Shown here in pieces: positions 8,415 through 14,835 of a DNA stretch of 18,982 nt (positions are counted from its first letter, which is position 1; each line of letters begins with the position of its first letter). The translations under genes and the position numbers were made by a program. Origin of the DNA: Ruminococcus sp. UBA1409 (GTDB lineage: Bacteria > Bacillota > Clostridia > Oscillospirales > Ruminococcaceae); NCBI GenBank assembly GCA_002305045.1, contig DBPX01000001.1:26424-45405 (forward strand), written 5' to 3'. The notes beneath the pieces were generated by a model. That model saw nothing but the letters and a program-made list of their open reading frames with translations. It was not told the origin of the DNA and did no database searches.

Positions 8415-8444
8415 TTGACAGAATCAAAAAAATGTGCTATCATA
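8415..8444 (+). promoter_or_regulatory. promoter of the initiator tRNA gene
   Basis: TTGACA (8415-8420), an 18-base spacer and TATCAT (8439-8444) precede the tRNA by 37 bp. An overlapping CATAAT at 8441-8446 would give a 20-base spacer. Between the feoB stop at 8312 and this promoter I see only a small hairpin (AGCGTC 8320-8325 with GACGCT 8334-8339) without a T-run. Confidence 0.7.
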
Positions 8445-8481
8445 ATCTAGCACCGAGCGAGGTTCCTTGGTGCAGATATAT

Positions 8482-8557
<76 letters not shown>

Positions 8558-8563
8558 AACTTT

Positions 8564-8610
8564 AATACCCGAAAAACCTTGATAAATAAAGGCTTTTCGG
8601 GTATTTTGTT
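8564..8610 (+). terminator. strong terminator after tRNA-fMet
   Basis: Bases 8564-8580 and 8589-8605 form a 17-bp stem with a single mismatch (AATACCCG/CGGGTATT outside) and an 8-base loop, ending in T-rich sequence. It works for transcripts from either direction. Confidence 0.85.
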
Positions 8611-8650
8611 ATTTTCGTATCTTGCGTGTTTACAGCCGCTAAAAACCGCT

Positions 8651-8672
8651 TTTGGGGTGAATTTGGGGTGAA
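8651..8672 (+). repeat. tandem 11-bp direct repeat near the attachment site
   Basis: TTTGGGGTGAA occurs twice in direct tandem (8651-8661 and 8662-8672), about 95 bp from the tRNA. Position and form suit an integrase arm-type binding site, but this is inference. Confidence 0.6.
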
Positions 8673-8698
8673 TGACTTATTTTTTTGAAAGCGCCCCT

Positions 8699-8727
8699 TT
8701 GGTTAAATTACAGTTTTATGGTATAAT
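8699..8727 (+). promoter_or_regulatory. candidate promoter for the DUF6431-like gene and its leader
   Basis: TTGGTT (8699-8704) is 17 bases from TATAAT (8722-8727). Transcription would start near 8734, just before two tandem hairpins. Confidence 0.55.
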
Positions 8728-8733
8728 AAAATA

Positions 8734-8808
8734 AAATTTTGCTGTGCACCTATCCAGCGGAGGTGTAGCACAGTATAAAGCCCTCTCGCTCAAAACGGGA
8801 GGGCTTTT
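8734..8808 (+). promoter_or_regulatory. two-hairpin leader RNA that masks the ribosome binding site
   Basis: Hairpin 1: CTGTGC (8742-8747) with GCACAG (8768-8773), plus ACCT (8748-8751) with AGGT (8761-8764) and a 3-base bulge. Hairpin 2: AAAGCCCTC (8777-8785) with GAGGGCTTT (8799-8807), extended by a T-G and a C-G pair, followed by T. Hairpin 2 looks like a rho-independent terminator, yet its right arm contains the GGGAGGG ribosome binding site of the gene starting at 8809. It can thus act as terminator and as translational lock, or be the end of a small RNA. I recognise no known riboswitch. Confidence 0.55.
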
Positions 8809-9141
8809 ATGATTTTTACGGATAAATACACCCTGGAATACGATCCACGCAAGGATGCACACCGTGTACATAGCACAGAGGCTCCGCTGTGCCCCTCCTG
8901 TGGCTTTTTAATGTCTGGGTACGATAACCGCAGGCGTAAGGCTATTGACAGCACAGGCGCTGTGTATTGGCTCCTGGTGCGGCGTTTATATTGCCCCAAG
9001 TGCAAAACCCACCACACCGAGCTCCCACGGTCCTTGGTGCCATTTAAGCAATATGAGGCGGCGGTAATCGAGGGTGCAGGCTCCCCACAAAGCAGCTGCC
9101 CGGCAGAGGGATCCACCATACGCCGGTGGAAAAGAAAATAA
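8809..9141 (+). CDS. zinc-ribbon protein, DUF6431-like
   Basis: A 110-aa protein of unknown function. It has two separated zinc knuckles, C28PSC31G and C62PKC65, with a following HH pair (68-69) and the phrase ELPRSLVPFKQYE, which resembles DUF6431 proteins found near mobile elements. It ends STIRRWKRK, a helix-turn-helix-like phrase; the frame after the stop continues open for about 15 codons, so the C-terminus may be shortened, but I cannot confirm this. GGGAGGG lies 5 bases before the ATG inside a terminator-like hairpin. It is the first element gene beside the tRNA. Confidence 0.7.
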   Translation: MIFTDKYTLEYDPRKDAHRVHSTEAPLCPSCGFLMSGYDNRRRKAIDSTGAVYWLLVRRLYCPKCKTHHTELPRSLVPFKQYEAAVIEGAGSPQSSCPAEGSTIRRWKRK

Positions 9142-9142
9142 T

Positions 9143-9180
9143 ACCCACCTACTTTGCCTGTGCGCGGCAGGCTCGTGGGT
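9143..9180 (+). terminator. hairpin after the DUF6431-like gene
   Basis: ACCCAC (9143-9148) pairs with GTGGGT (9175-9180) and GCCTG (9156-9160) with CAGGC (9168-9172). No T-run follows, so it may be a weak terminator or mRNA end structure. Confidence 0.3.
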
Positions 9181-9218
9181 GTACAATAATTGTGTGCAAG
9201 TATAAGGAGGTGGTGTGC

Positions 9219-9407
9219 TTGAAAATGCGATATAAGGCCCTTGTGGGCGTTCTTATACTCATTATCGTTGCTTTGCTTATGGTGATACTCTTACAGCAAT
9301 GTGGCAATAACGGCACGCCTACGGGGCCAGGAGGCGGCTTATACGAGGATCCCAATGCAGAGGATATACGGGAGCCAGATGCACAAAAGGCAGCATCGGC
9401 AATATAG
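9219..9407 (+). CDS. membrane-anchor half of a frameshifted extracellular protein
   Basis: A 62-aa product with one N-terminal membrane helix (about 8-27, rich in L, I, V) followed by an outward-facing low-complexity stretch (GPGGGLYEDPNAEDIREPD). The cysteine after LLQQ does not fit a lipobox. I chose TTG 9219, 8 bases after AAGGAGG (9204-9210); ATG 9225 is the alternative. The frame stops at 9407, but the -1 frame continues without a break into the next entry, giving GNIAVPGFEVM upstream of its first ATG. One missing A in the AAAA run at about 9379-9382 would account for it: with five A the frame is continuous. So this is the 5' half of a disrupted gene, or a site of slippage or sequencing error. 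Confidence 0.6.
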   Translation: MKMRYKALVGVLILIIVALLMVILLQQCGNNGTPTGPGGGLYEDPNAEDIREPDAQKAASAI

Positions 9408-9427
9408 CGGTACCGGGCTTTGAGGTT

Positions 9428-9706
9428 ATGACCATAAAGGCTGATCAAACCAAGCAAAATATATGGCTCTATAACCCAGAGAAAAATAACTGTTATTTCC
9501 TTGTAACCATTATGCTGCCGGATGGTACTGAGGTGTACAAGTCTGCCCTTATCGCTCCTGGTAAAGCGATATACACCGCAGAATTTACACGGACCGTGCC
9601 CGCAGGTACATACGAAAACGCTATTTTGCAATACGATTTTTACACCCTGGATGGTACCCAGGCCAATGGTACCAAAGCCTATTTTACGCTGGAGGTAGAA
9701 AAATGA
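9428..9706 (+). CDS. extracellular-domain half of the frameshifted protein
   Basis: 92 residues from ATG 9428, without a convincing ribosome binding site (GAGG only 2 bases away), a signal peptide or membrane helix. The content looks like a beta-sandwich: IWLYNPEKNNCYFLVTIMLPDGTEVYKS, then APGKAIY and VPAGTYENAILQYDFYTLDG. Small anchored proteins of this type, ending in similar YKS...PG...GTY phrases, are familiar from Firmicute mobile elements beside secreted proteins, though their function is unknown to me. The frame is open upstream across the stop of the preceding ORF, so both halves were most likely one protein of about 160 aa. Its stop TGA overlaps the ATG of the next gene (ATGA), which indicates translational coupling. 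Confidence 0.6.
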   Translation: MTIKADQTKQNIWLYNPEKNNCYFLVTIMLPDGTEVYKSALIAPGKAIYTAEFTRTVPAGTYENAILQYDFYTLDGTQANGTKAYFTLEVEK

Positions 9707-10236
9707 AAAAGATCATAGCCCTTTTGCTTACCCTTACAATGATCCTCGGCTTATCGGTACCGGCCTTTGCAGCCGCCAATGAAACAAGCGGCAGTATGGC
9801 CGTTACCTACAACATCGAAAGTTCATATCTCGTGAATTTGCCGGATATTACCCTAACTGGTGAGAGCACCACGGTTGAAATAACAGCTGATTATGTGCAT
9901 ATTTCTCCCACCCGCTTTTTAACTGTGTATATTGATGTGGAGCGCACACTTACTGATGGAGCGTTTTACCTTTTCAAAGACGGTGGCACAGATGTAAGCA
10001 CGGCCATTGAATGTAGCATATATGTTGATACGGTCAGTAATTCCGCAAATGCAGATTTTTATACCCCGTATTATGTTACGGCAACCTCGGACAACAGGCT
10101 TGTGCGTTTTAAGTCGGAGGACACAGTACCAGAGGCCTATGGTAAGCTAACTTTTACCCCTAATGTTACAATCAACAATACATACGGCACATACACGGGC
10201 AATATTTATTACACCATACGGGTTGCAGCAGGTTAA
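9703..10236 (+). CDS. secreted beta-rich surface protein
   Basis: A 177-aa protein with a clear Sec signal peptide: MKK, a hydrophobic core to about residue 18, then VPAFAA with likely cleavage near Ala23-Ala24. The mature part is rich in T, Y, V and N and ends in phrases such as YGTYTGNIYYTIRV, reminiscent of C-terminal strands in WxL-like and fimbria-like secreted proteins. No LPXTG motif or second membrane helix is seen, so retention at the surface, if any, may depend on the anchored protein encoded just upstream. The ATG overlaps the upstream stop. A strong terminator follows. Probably element cargo affecting the host surface; that is inference. Confidence 0.75.
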   Translation: MKKIIALLLTLTMILGLSVPAFAAANETSGSMAVTYNIESSYLVNLPDITLTGESTTVEITADYVHISPTRFLTVYIDVERTLTDGAFYLFKDGGTDVSTAIECSIYVDTVSNSANADFYTPYYVTATSDNRLVRFKSEDTVPEAYGKLTFTPNVTINNTYGTYTGNIYYTIRVAAG

Positions 10237-10238
10237 AG

Positions 10239-10276
10239 CAAAAGGCAGGCGGGCTCATAACCCACCTGCCTTTTTA
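10239..10276 (+). terminator. bidirectional terminator between convergent genes
   Basis: AAAGGCAGG and GGG (from 10241) pair with CCC and CCTGCCTTT (10261-10273) around a 7-base loop, followed by a T-run; on the other strand TTTTGCTTTAA follows the stem. It separates the genes ending at 10236 and 10280. Confidence 0.88.
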
Positions 10277-10279
10277 CTG

Positions 10280-10468
10280 TCAATCAATAAAGGTTTTGCG
10301 GGAGGCATCCCACACCCCAAAATATTGATCGTCATAATACACCTTGAATAGATCAACCATTACCCGGTGCACGCCAACATTATGCCCATACACACCATAA
10401 CCGAGCTTTATAAGTGCATCCTTTACCTCCTTTGTGGCCTCTGCTATGCTGATCTTTTTCTGCCTCAT
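10280..10468 (-). CDS. small conserved-looking protein of unknown function
   Basis: 62 residues from ATG 10468 (MRQKKISIAEATKEV...). It ends VDLFKVYYDDQYFGVWDASRKTFID, a compact beta-rich phrase that looks like a short protein family in Firmicute phages and elements. The frame is open further upstream, but that part is antisense-like shadow of the preceding gene. A weak GGAAAAAG precedes the start. It overlaps the upstream gene by 89 bases in another frame, an unusually long overlap for two real genes, so either this start or the upstream end may be wrong. Confidence 0.5.
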   Translation of the reverse strand: MRQKKISIAEATKEVKDALIKLGYGVYGHNVGVHRVMVDLFKVYYDDQYFGVWDASRKTFID

Positions 10469-10901
10469 TCTTTTTCCAAGATGCCGCCAGGCATAAGGCA
10501 TCGTGCTTGAGCCCCGTATCTTTTGCAAGGCGGTTAAGATCGTTAAGCAGAGCCGCCGCAAGGCTTGTGTTGCCGTTATGGATCTCCTCAAGGTTTTCAT
10601 ACAGAGCCTCTGCGATAGCGATACAACAAGCAAGCTGCCCCCGCACATCATCCAGGGTGGTACTTGCCTCGGCCCATACATCGCCCATATCAACTGGATC
10701 CTTAAATCTCACACCGGCAGCAAAAGCGTGTTTGTGCACCTCGTTGGTGTACTCTACAAGGGCCTCATCCTCTTTGTCGCCATCACGCCAGCCGAGGCGT
10801 TCACGGAAAGCCTCACGGACCGCATCAACGGCATTACAACCAAGCTCCTCCTCAAAACCGTCGTATCCAAGCATTTTGTCAAAAGTTTCCTCAATTTTCA
10901 T
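10380..10901 (-). CDS. hypothetical alpha-helical protein of the regulatory region
   Basis: 173 aa from ATG 10901, which follows AGGAGG by 9 bases; the longer frame to 10997 would begin upstream of the promoter. The protein is acidic and helical over most of its length (for example EEIHNGNTSLAAALLNDLNRLAKDTG, residues 105-130). The last 30 residues are lysine, glycine and histidine rich, unlike the rest, and lie where the next gene overlaps, so a frameshift near codon 140 is possible. It is transcribed divergently from the XRE repressor gene and may therefore be an early or lysogeny-control gene. I recognise no family. Confidence 0.65.
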   Translation of the reverse strand: MKIEETFDKMLGYDGFEEELGCNAVDAVREAFRERLGWRDGDKEDEALVEYTNEVHKHAFAAGVRFKDPVDMGDVWAEASTTLDDVRGQLACCIAIAEALYENLEEIHNGNTSLAAALLNDLNRLAKDTGLKHDALCLAASWKKNEAEKDQHSRGHKGGKGCTYKARLWCVWA

Positions 10902-10946
10902 AGCAAACAGCCTCCTAAAAAGTTTATTTTGTTTTGCTTTGATAAC

Positions 10947-10975
10947 ATTGTACACTAATTCGTTTCGTTTGTCAA
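10947..10975 (-). promoter_or_regulatory. consensus promoter for the minus-strand gene at 10901
   Basis: On the minus strand TTGACA (10975-10970), 17 bases, TACAAT (10952-10947). The -10 region shares a long similar stretch with the divergent promoter at 11016-11044. Confidence 0.8.
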
Positions 10976-11015
10976 TAGGTTTTGCAAACTTTTTCATTTA
11001 TTTTTCCAAGAATAA

Positions 11016-11044
11016 TTGACAGAGTACATTTTTTAGTGTATAAT
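11016..11044 (+). promoter_or_regulatory. consensus promoter for the XRE repressor operon
   Basis: TTGACA (11016-11021), 17 bases, TATAAT (11039-11044), 36 bp before the start at 11080. Similar sequence at 11033-11056 and, on the other strand, 10958-10938 suggests a shared operator covering both -10 boxes. Confidence 0.85.
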
Positions 11045-11079
11045 GATAGTATCAAAAAGCATATACAGGAGGGCTAAAA

Positions 11080-11298
11080 ATGCCACTTACAATGGGTGAA
11101 AAGGTTAAGATCATACTTAGCCGTAGAAATATGACGATGTCGCAGCTTGCTGAAATTCTCGGCCAATCCAGGCAAAACATATCTAATAAAATGAGCCGGG
11201 ATAATTTCACGGAAAAGGAGCTTGCAGAGATCGCCAAGGCACTTAACTGCACATACACCGCTACCTTTACTATGAATGATACGGGTGAGATTGTATAA
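11080..11298 (+). CDS. XRE/Cro-family transcriptional regulator
   Basis: A 72-aa, single-domain DNA-binding protein. Helix-turn-helix residues run from about 18 to 40 (MSQLAEILGQSRQNISNKM), followed by ELAEIAKALN and a short tail TATFTMNDTGEIV, a pattern familiar in small regulators of Firmicute mobile elements. AGGAGGG lies 6 bases before the ATG. It is divergent from the 10901 gene across two consensus promoters, the layout of a phage or satellite genetic switch. Target operators are likely the similar sequences over both promoters. Its stop overlaps the next start (TAATG). Confidence 0.88.
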   Translation: MPLTMGEKVKIILSRRNMTMSQLAEILGQSRQNISNKMSRDNFTEKELAEIAKALNCTYTATFTMNDTGEIV

Positions 11299-11675
11299 TG
11301 ACCACCTTGCAAAAGGAAATGCTTAACGCCGTGGGGCACAATGTGGAGGTACATACCAAAGGTACCGGCAAACCCGTTTGCGGCGTGTGCACCAATTATA
11401 CGCAGCCTGCGGATAACGATCCGGAGGTTGCCGCCATTGATGTTAAAGTGGAGGGCTACGAGGGCATTATAGAAATTACCGAGGCTGATATTGTGAACCT
11501 GCGTGTAACGGTCCTGTGCCCCGTTGTAGGCTCCCAGGTCGACGGATCCACCTGTTGCACCATTTGTGCCGTTGCAGACCGTGAGGCAAAGCCTGTGGTG
11601 CTACCGGAGGGCGTAAAGTGGGATGCAGAGCTGCAAGCAAAGTGTTTGGCGTGTAAATATCATACAGAGAATTAA
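11298..11675 (+). CDS. cysteine-rich protein of unknown function, cotranscribed with the repressor
   Basis: A 125-aa protein with eight cysteines: C28xxC31, C74, C86-C87xxC90 and C116xxC119, enough for two zinc sites or a redox-sensitive fold. The middle (about 45-70) is beta-rich and acidic. The start overlaps the stop of the XRE gene (TAATG), so the two are translationally coupled and probably act together, for instance as repressor and modulator; this is inference. I recognise no family. A hairpin terminator follows directly. Confidence 0.7.
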   Translation: MTTLQKEMLNAVGHNVEVHTKGTGKPVCGVCTNYTQPADNDPEVAAIDVKVEGYEGIIEITEADIVNLRVTVLCPVVGSQVDGSTCCTICAVADREAKPVVLPEGVKWDAELQAKCLACKYHTEN

Positions 11676-11714
11676 GGGCACCGTGCCGATAAAGCACGAT
11701 GCCCTCATTTTTTA
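11675..11714 (+). terminator. terminator after the repressor operon
   Basis: AGGGCA (11675-11680) pairs with TGCCCT (11700-11705), and GTGC (11683-11686) with GCAC (11694-11697), followed by CA and a T-run (11708-11713). It lies between convergent transcription units. Confidence 0.8.
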
Positions 11715-11719
11715 TGCCG

Positions 11720-12067
11720 TTATAGTTTAAGCATTTTACGCGCGATGCCATCAATACGAAAACGCATAGCCTGCTTACGGCGTACCCATTCTGCATTGAT
11801 GAGATTTTCACATATTGCGTGCACCGGATCGCCATCTTGCGAATTTTTGAACAACTTTCTATAAATCGCCAAGGTTATAAAATTCATACGGCAAACCCTA
11901 ACGAGCCTGTTAAAAGCATCGTCAAAATTTTTTTGATCCGCATTAAGTACGATCTTAAATTCCTCGTTAATTTTCGCAATAGATTGTTTGGCGCCTAAAT
12001 GCTCAACTACCAGCTGTTTTGGTAACTTTTTATAACCCGTTGTCGTGCACCCCCTCCGCTGCGGTAC
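11720..12067 (-). CDS. ORF after the tape measure gene without a usual start codon
   Basis: 115 codons are open between stops at 12068-12070 and 11720-11722. The translation looks like a genuine helical protein (EHLGAKQSIAKINEEFKIV, later INAEWVRRKQAMRFRIDGIA). It overlaps the end of the tape measure gene by 38 bases in the +1 frame. No ATG, GTG or TTG occurs in the first 60 codons; the first is ATG 11887, behind a weak TTAGGG, which would give a 55-aa product (11720-11887). A GGAGGGGG sequence sits at the end of the tape measure gene where a start would be expected but only TGC, ACG and ACA follow in frame. Either a rare start, frameshift expression, or a lost start codon. Confidence 0.45.
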   Translation of the reverse strand, partial: VPQRRGCTTTGYKKLPKQLVVEHLGAKQSIAKINEEFKIVLNADQKNFDDAFNRLVRVCRMNFITLAIYRKLFKNSQDGDPVHAICENLINAEWVRRKQAMRFRIDGIARKMLKL

Positions 12068-14066
12068 TCAACGCATCAACAAAGCCCTCAACAATATAAG
12101 CCATCATACCGTCAAGATCGGTGTTTGCGGCTACATTGTTTGTAACGCCTCCAAGGTCAACCTTAACCTCTGCGGTAGTAAAGCGGTTAATAGCCTCTTG
12201 CTCTGCCATATCACGCAGGTATGCAAGTTCCTCCGTAGTTTTATTGGTGCTACCTGCAAGGCTTGATGTATCATCGGCAATAGCCTCCAAGCTACCACCA
12301 ATATTTGCATATTGCTCTGCTGTGGGGATGTCAATGCCCTTGGTTATGCTGTCCACACTGAACATGTTACCTATTGTGTTCTCAATACCCTCGCCGGCGT
12401 TATAGCCTGCATTCCAGGCATCGCCATAGTCAATGCGTTTAAGGCCCAGGCCCTCTGCCGAGAGGTTTAAGCTACCCATAATTGCTTGGTAATTCTCATT
12501 GGGTGCATACTCTGCAACAAGTGCATCCGCTTTGCCCTTTAAGCCATCACGCCATCCCTGGACTGTATCAGCCATATTGGAGCCAAAAACAAAGTCCATA
12601 GCGGAGGCAATTTTCTGCAATACAGCAAGTACATTATCGGCCATACCCTGGAATAGGTAAATAATCGAGCTTATCGGGTTGGTAAACACATTGCCTATAA
12701 AGTTTGCGATCTGTATAAACGGATTGATCAAATAGTTAATTACTGTGAGCACAACCTCCAGGCAATCATAGATCAAATTCCAGATAAATGCGCCGGCAGA
12801 GGCAAGTGCACCAACAATAATGCCCGTGGCAGAAATGCTGGAGTCCGTTACCTTGTTAATTATGCCAATGATGCCATAGAAAAGGCCTATAATAATTAGA
12901 ATAAGCCCGATGATCCAAGTAAGAGGGCAGGCCATTAGGGCCGAATTATAAGTAAACTGTGCTGCAGAGGCAGCAGCTGTACTGCCACGCAGCATACCGA
13001 GGCCGATTGATAAGAAATTTACAACGGCGTGGTATGCGGCGGTTGCAACAGAGGCGATCTTGGTCCAATGTGCGGCCACTTGGAATACCGCAAATGCGGC
13101 TCCGATACCCAAAACAATAGGGCCTATAATCGCCAAATTGTTTGCAAGCCAATTTATACCTTGTAGCAACGGGTTAAAGAATATGAGAGCCATATTCCCC
13201 GCCGTAGTCCATACCTGGCTCCAGGTCATTGGCATACTTTCAAATTTGGCGTTTGTTTCCTCTGCTGTGGCAAACATCGCATTTTTAACCACCTCGGCTG
13301 TAACAAGGCCATCTGCTGCCAGGGTTTTGATAGAGCCTTCTGCGGCACCCATATACTGCTCAATGGCTCGTGCAATTCCGGGAGCTCCATCAAGGATGGA
13401 ATTTAATTCCTCACCCCTCAAGGCGCCGGCGGCCATAGCCTGTGTAAGCTGCACCATCGCATTACTTTGCTCCTGTGCCGTTGCACCGCCAATAACAAAC
13501 TGCTTATTGATTAGCTCAGTAAAAGCAATAAGCTCATCATTGCTCTTAAACGCATTGCCTGCATTTAAGCCCATTTTAGCGACAGCAGATGCGGTATCAA
13601 GGTATGCGGATCGTGAACGATTAGCCGATGCTCTTATTTTCTTTTCCAATTCGGCCACGCTACCTCCATCCTCAACAAGCAAATTGAGGCGTGCGGTTGT
13701 TTGGGCCTGGGTATCGGATAACCCCGCCAGATTGCTTATGCCTTGCATACCTATGTACGCACCGGCCATACCTTTAATTTTTCCGAGCAAATTATCTGCC
13801 TTGGTTGCTCCATCATCAATGGTACGGTTAAAGCGTTCCTGCTGCCTTGCACATTGCTCATATTGGCGCTCAATATCATCAAGTGCAGCGTTTGCAAGAC
13901 CAATTTCACGCCTTACATCGGCACACCAGCTTGTATCAACACCTCTGTTGGCCGTTCTTTGTGCCCGTTCAAAATTTGTTACCATTAAGCTCATAGCCTT
14001 ATTGATGCGGCGTAGGGCGGGCGTCATACCATCGCTAACAGCAAGGTTTGATTTAATTGTTGCCAT
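12030..14066 (-). CDS. phage tail tape measure protein
   Basis: Tape measure proteins span the lumen of long phage tails and set their length; DNA passes after they leave. This 678-aa protein has an N-terminal coiled stretch (about 1-95), then the recognisable tape-measure domain (about 100-300, with AGALRGEELNSILDGAPGIARAIEQYMG near 212-240), followed by hydrophobic segments (about 290-475) and a Gly/Ala/Asn-rich tail. GGAGGAG lies 7 bases before ATG 14066, and the start overlaps the upstream gene by 14 bases. With about 0.15 nm per residue the protein would suit a tail near 100 nm. No tail tube, sheath or baseplate gene is in the window, so it may act with the tail parts of another phage. 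Confidence 0.9.
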   Translation of the reverse strand: MATIKSNLAVSDGMTPALRRINKAMSLMVTNFERAQRTANRGVDTSWCADVRREIGLANAALDDIERQYEQCARQQERFNRTIDDGATKADNLLGKIKGMAGAYIGMQGISNLAGLSDTQAQTTARLNLLVEDGGSVAELEKKIRASANRSRSAYLDTASAVAKMGLNAGNAFKSNDELIAFTELINKQFVIGGATAQEQSNAMVQLTQAMAAGALRGEELNSILDGAPGIARAIEQYMGAAEGSIKTLAADGLVTAEVVKNAMFATAEETNAKFESMPMTWSQVWTTAGNMALIFFNPLLQGINWLANNLAIIGPIVLGIGAAFAVFQVAAHWTKIASVATAAYHAVVNFLSIGLGMLRGSTAAASAAQFTYNSALMACPLTWIIGLILIIIGLFYGIIGIINKVTDSSISATGIIVGALASAGAFIWNLIYDCLEVVLTVINYLINPFIQIANFIGNVFTNPISSIIYLFQGMADNVLAVLQKIASAMDFVFGSNMADTVQGWRDGLKGKADALVAEYAPNENYQAIMGSLNLSAEGLGLKRIDYGDAWNAGYNAGEGIENTIGNMFSVDSITKGIDIPTAEQYANIGGSLEAIADDTSSLAGSTNKTTEELAYLRDMAEQEAINRFTTAEVKVDLGGVTNNVAANTDLDGMMAYIVEGFVDALSTAAEGVHDNGL

Positions 14067-14835
14067 ATATTACTCCTCCCACAACCTGCGGCTCAATATT
14101 CTTAATGCCCAGCTTTACGCCAAAATCAGCAACAAGGCTCTGTACAAAGGCATCATACACTGCGGCATTATTGATACCAACGGTAATATTAGGGTTGGCG
14201 CCGAGCTCTGCAAGGCGGGTTTTAATGTGGATGCTTTCAATGGGGGAGCCGGCAGATCTTGCACCAAAATATGCAAGCTCAAATACCTCTGCAAGGCGTT
14301 TTGCGGTTTCAACCTCCATAATTCCAGCCTTTGCTTTTGCTACTGCGGGGGCAACTTTATCCAAGCACTCCAGCAATTCTGCGTTACCGGGGAAAATCTC
14401 AAGACCAGCAAGCACATAAATAGGTGCCCACTTATCACCCAGCTCGGTATGTTCACGGACCGTAGCAAAGAAATTGCTATCACGCACGCTTGGGTGCAAT
14501 GTAGAGCCCTCGTGGTTTCGTATGATGCGGTCAATTTCGCTGGTATAGTCATACTCGGAGCCCATAGGGATTGCATCGTAGTAAGCTCTCTTGGCCTCTT
14601 TTTCGGCAGTTTCCAAAGCGATGCGGATCTCATTCTTTTTGGTATCAATGAGCGCATCATAGTTAAGCTGTACCTGCTTTGCGGCAGCAGACTTTTGTGC
14701 AGGATCCACCGGGTACCTTACGCCACCGAGGGTAGCGTACTGCCGGGCCAAAATATCCTGGATCTGTGTGTTTTTCCCTGTTTCCAGGGCAATGATCGTG
14801 TTGTGTGCATTAAGCACCTTTTCAAAAATAGACAT
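14053..14835 (-). CDS. hypothetical protein in the tail-like operon
   Basis: A 260-aa mainly helical protein without membrane segments or signal peptide. Residues 45-85 form a charged helix (KKNEIRIALETAEKEAKRAYYDA), and the C-terminal third is mixed (ANPNITVGINNAAVYDAFV, about 213-231). Position directly before the tape measure gene is where long-tailed phages place tail assembly chaperones, but those are normally two short overlapping frames with a slippery site, which I do not see; so that role is only possible. The start ATG 14835 overlaps the stop of the preceding gene (TAATG) behind AAAGG. Confidence 0.75.
   Translation of the reverse strand: MSIFEKVLNAHNTIIALETGKNTQIQDILARQYATLGGVRYPVDPAQKSAAAKQVQLNYDALIDTKKNEIRIALETAEKEAKRAYYDAIPMGSEYDYTSEIDRIIRNHEGSTLHPSVRDSNFFATVREHTELGDKWAPIYVLAGLEIFPGNAELLECLDKVAPAVAKAKAGIMEVETAKRLAEVFELAYFGARSAGSPIESIHIKTRLAELGANPNITVGINNAAVYDAFVQSLVADFGVKLGIKNIEPQVVGGVIYGNN

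Larger units (their letters stand above)
8562..8702 (-). pseudogene. possible 3' remnant of an integrase-like ORF next to the tRNA
   Basis: On the minus strand 46 codons are open between a stop at 8703-8705 and a stop at 8562-8564. The translation contains KSFTPNSPQKR and ends SRFFGY. Tails rich in TPN and SPQ remind me of C-termini of Firmicute tyrosine integrases, which often end close to the tRNA attachment site, but there is no upstream catalytic part. The piece also overlaps the tRNA terminator. This is weak and could be chance. Confidence 0.2.

Noticed and set aside
9126..9218. Upstream ATG 9126 as start of the membrane protein
   Set aside because: It overlaps the previous gene and would place a polar segment before the membrane helix; AAGGAGG at 9204-9210 points to TTG 9219.
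10902..10997. N-terminal extension of the 173-aa protein to 10997
   Set aside because: It would begin upstream of the consensus promoter (10947-10975); ATG 10901 has AGGAGG at the right distance.
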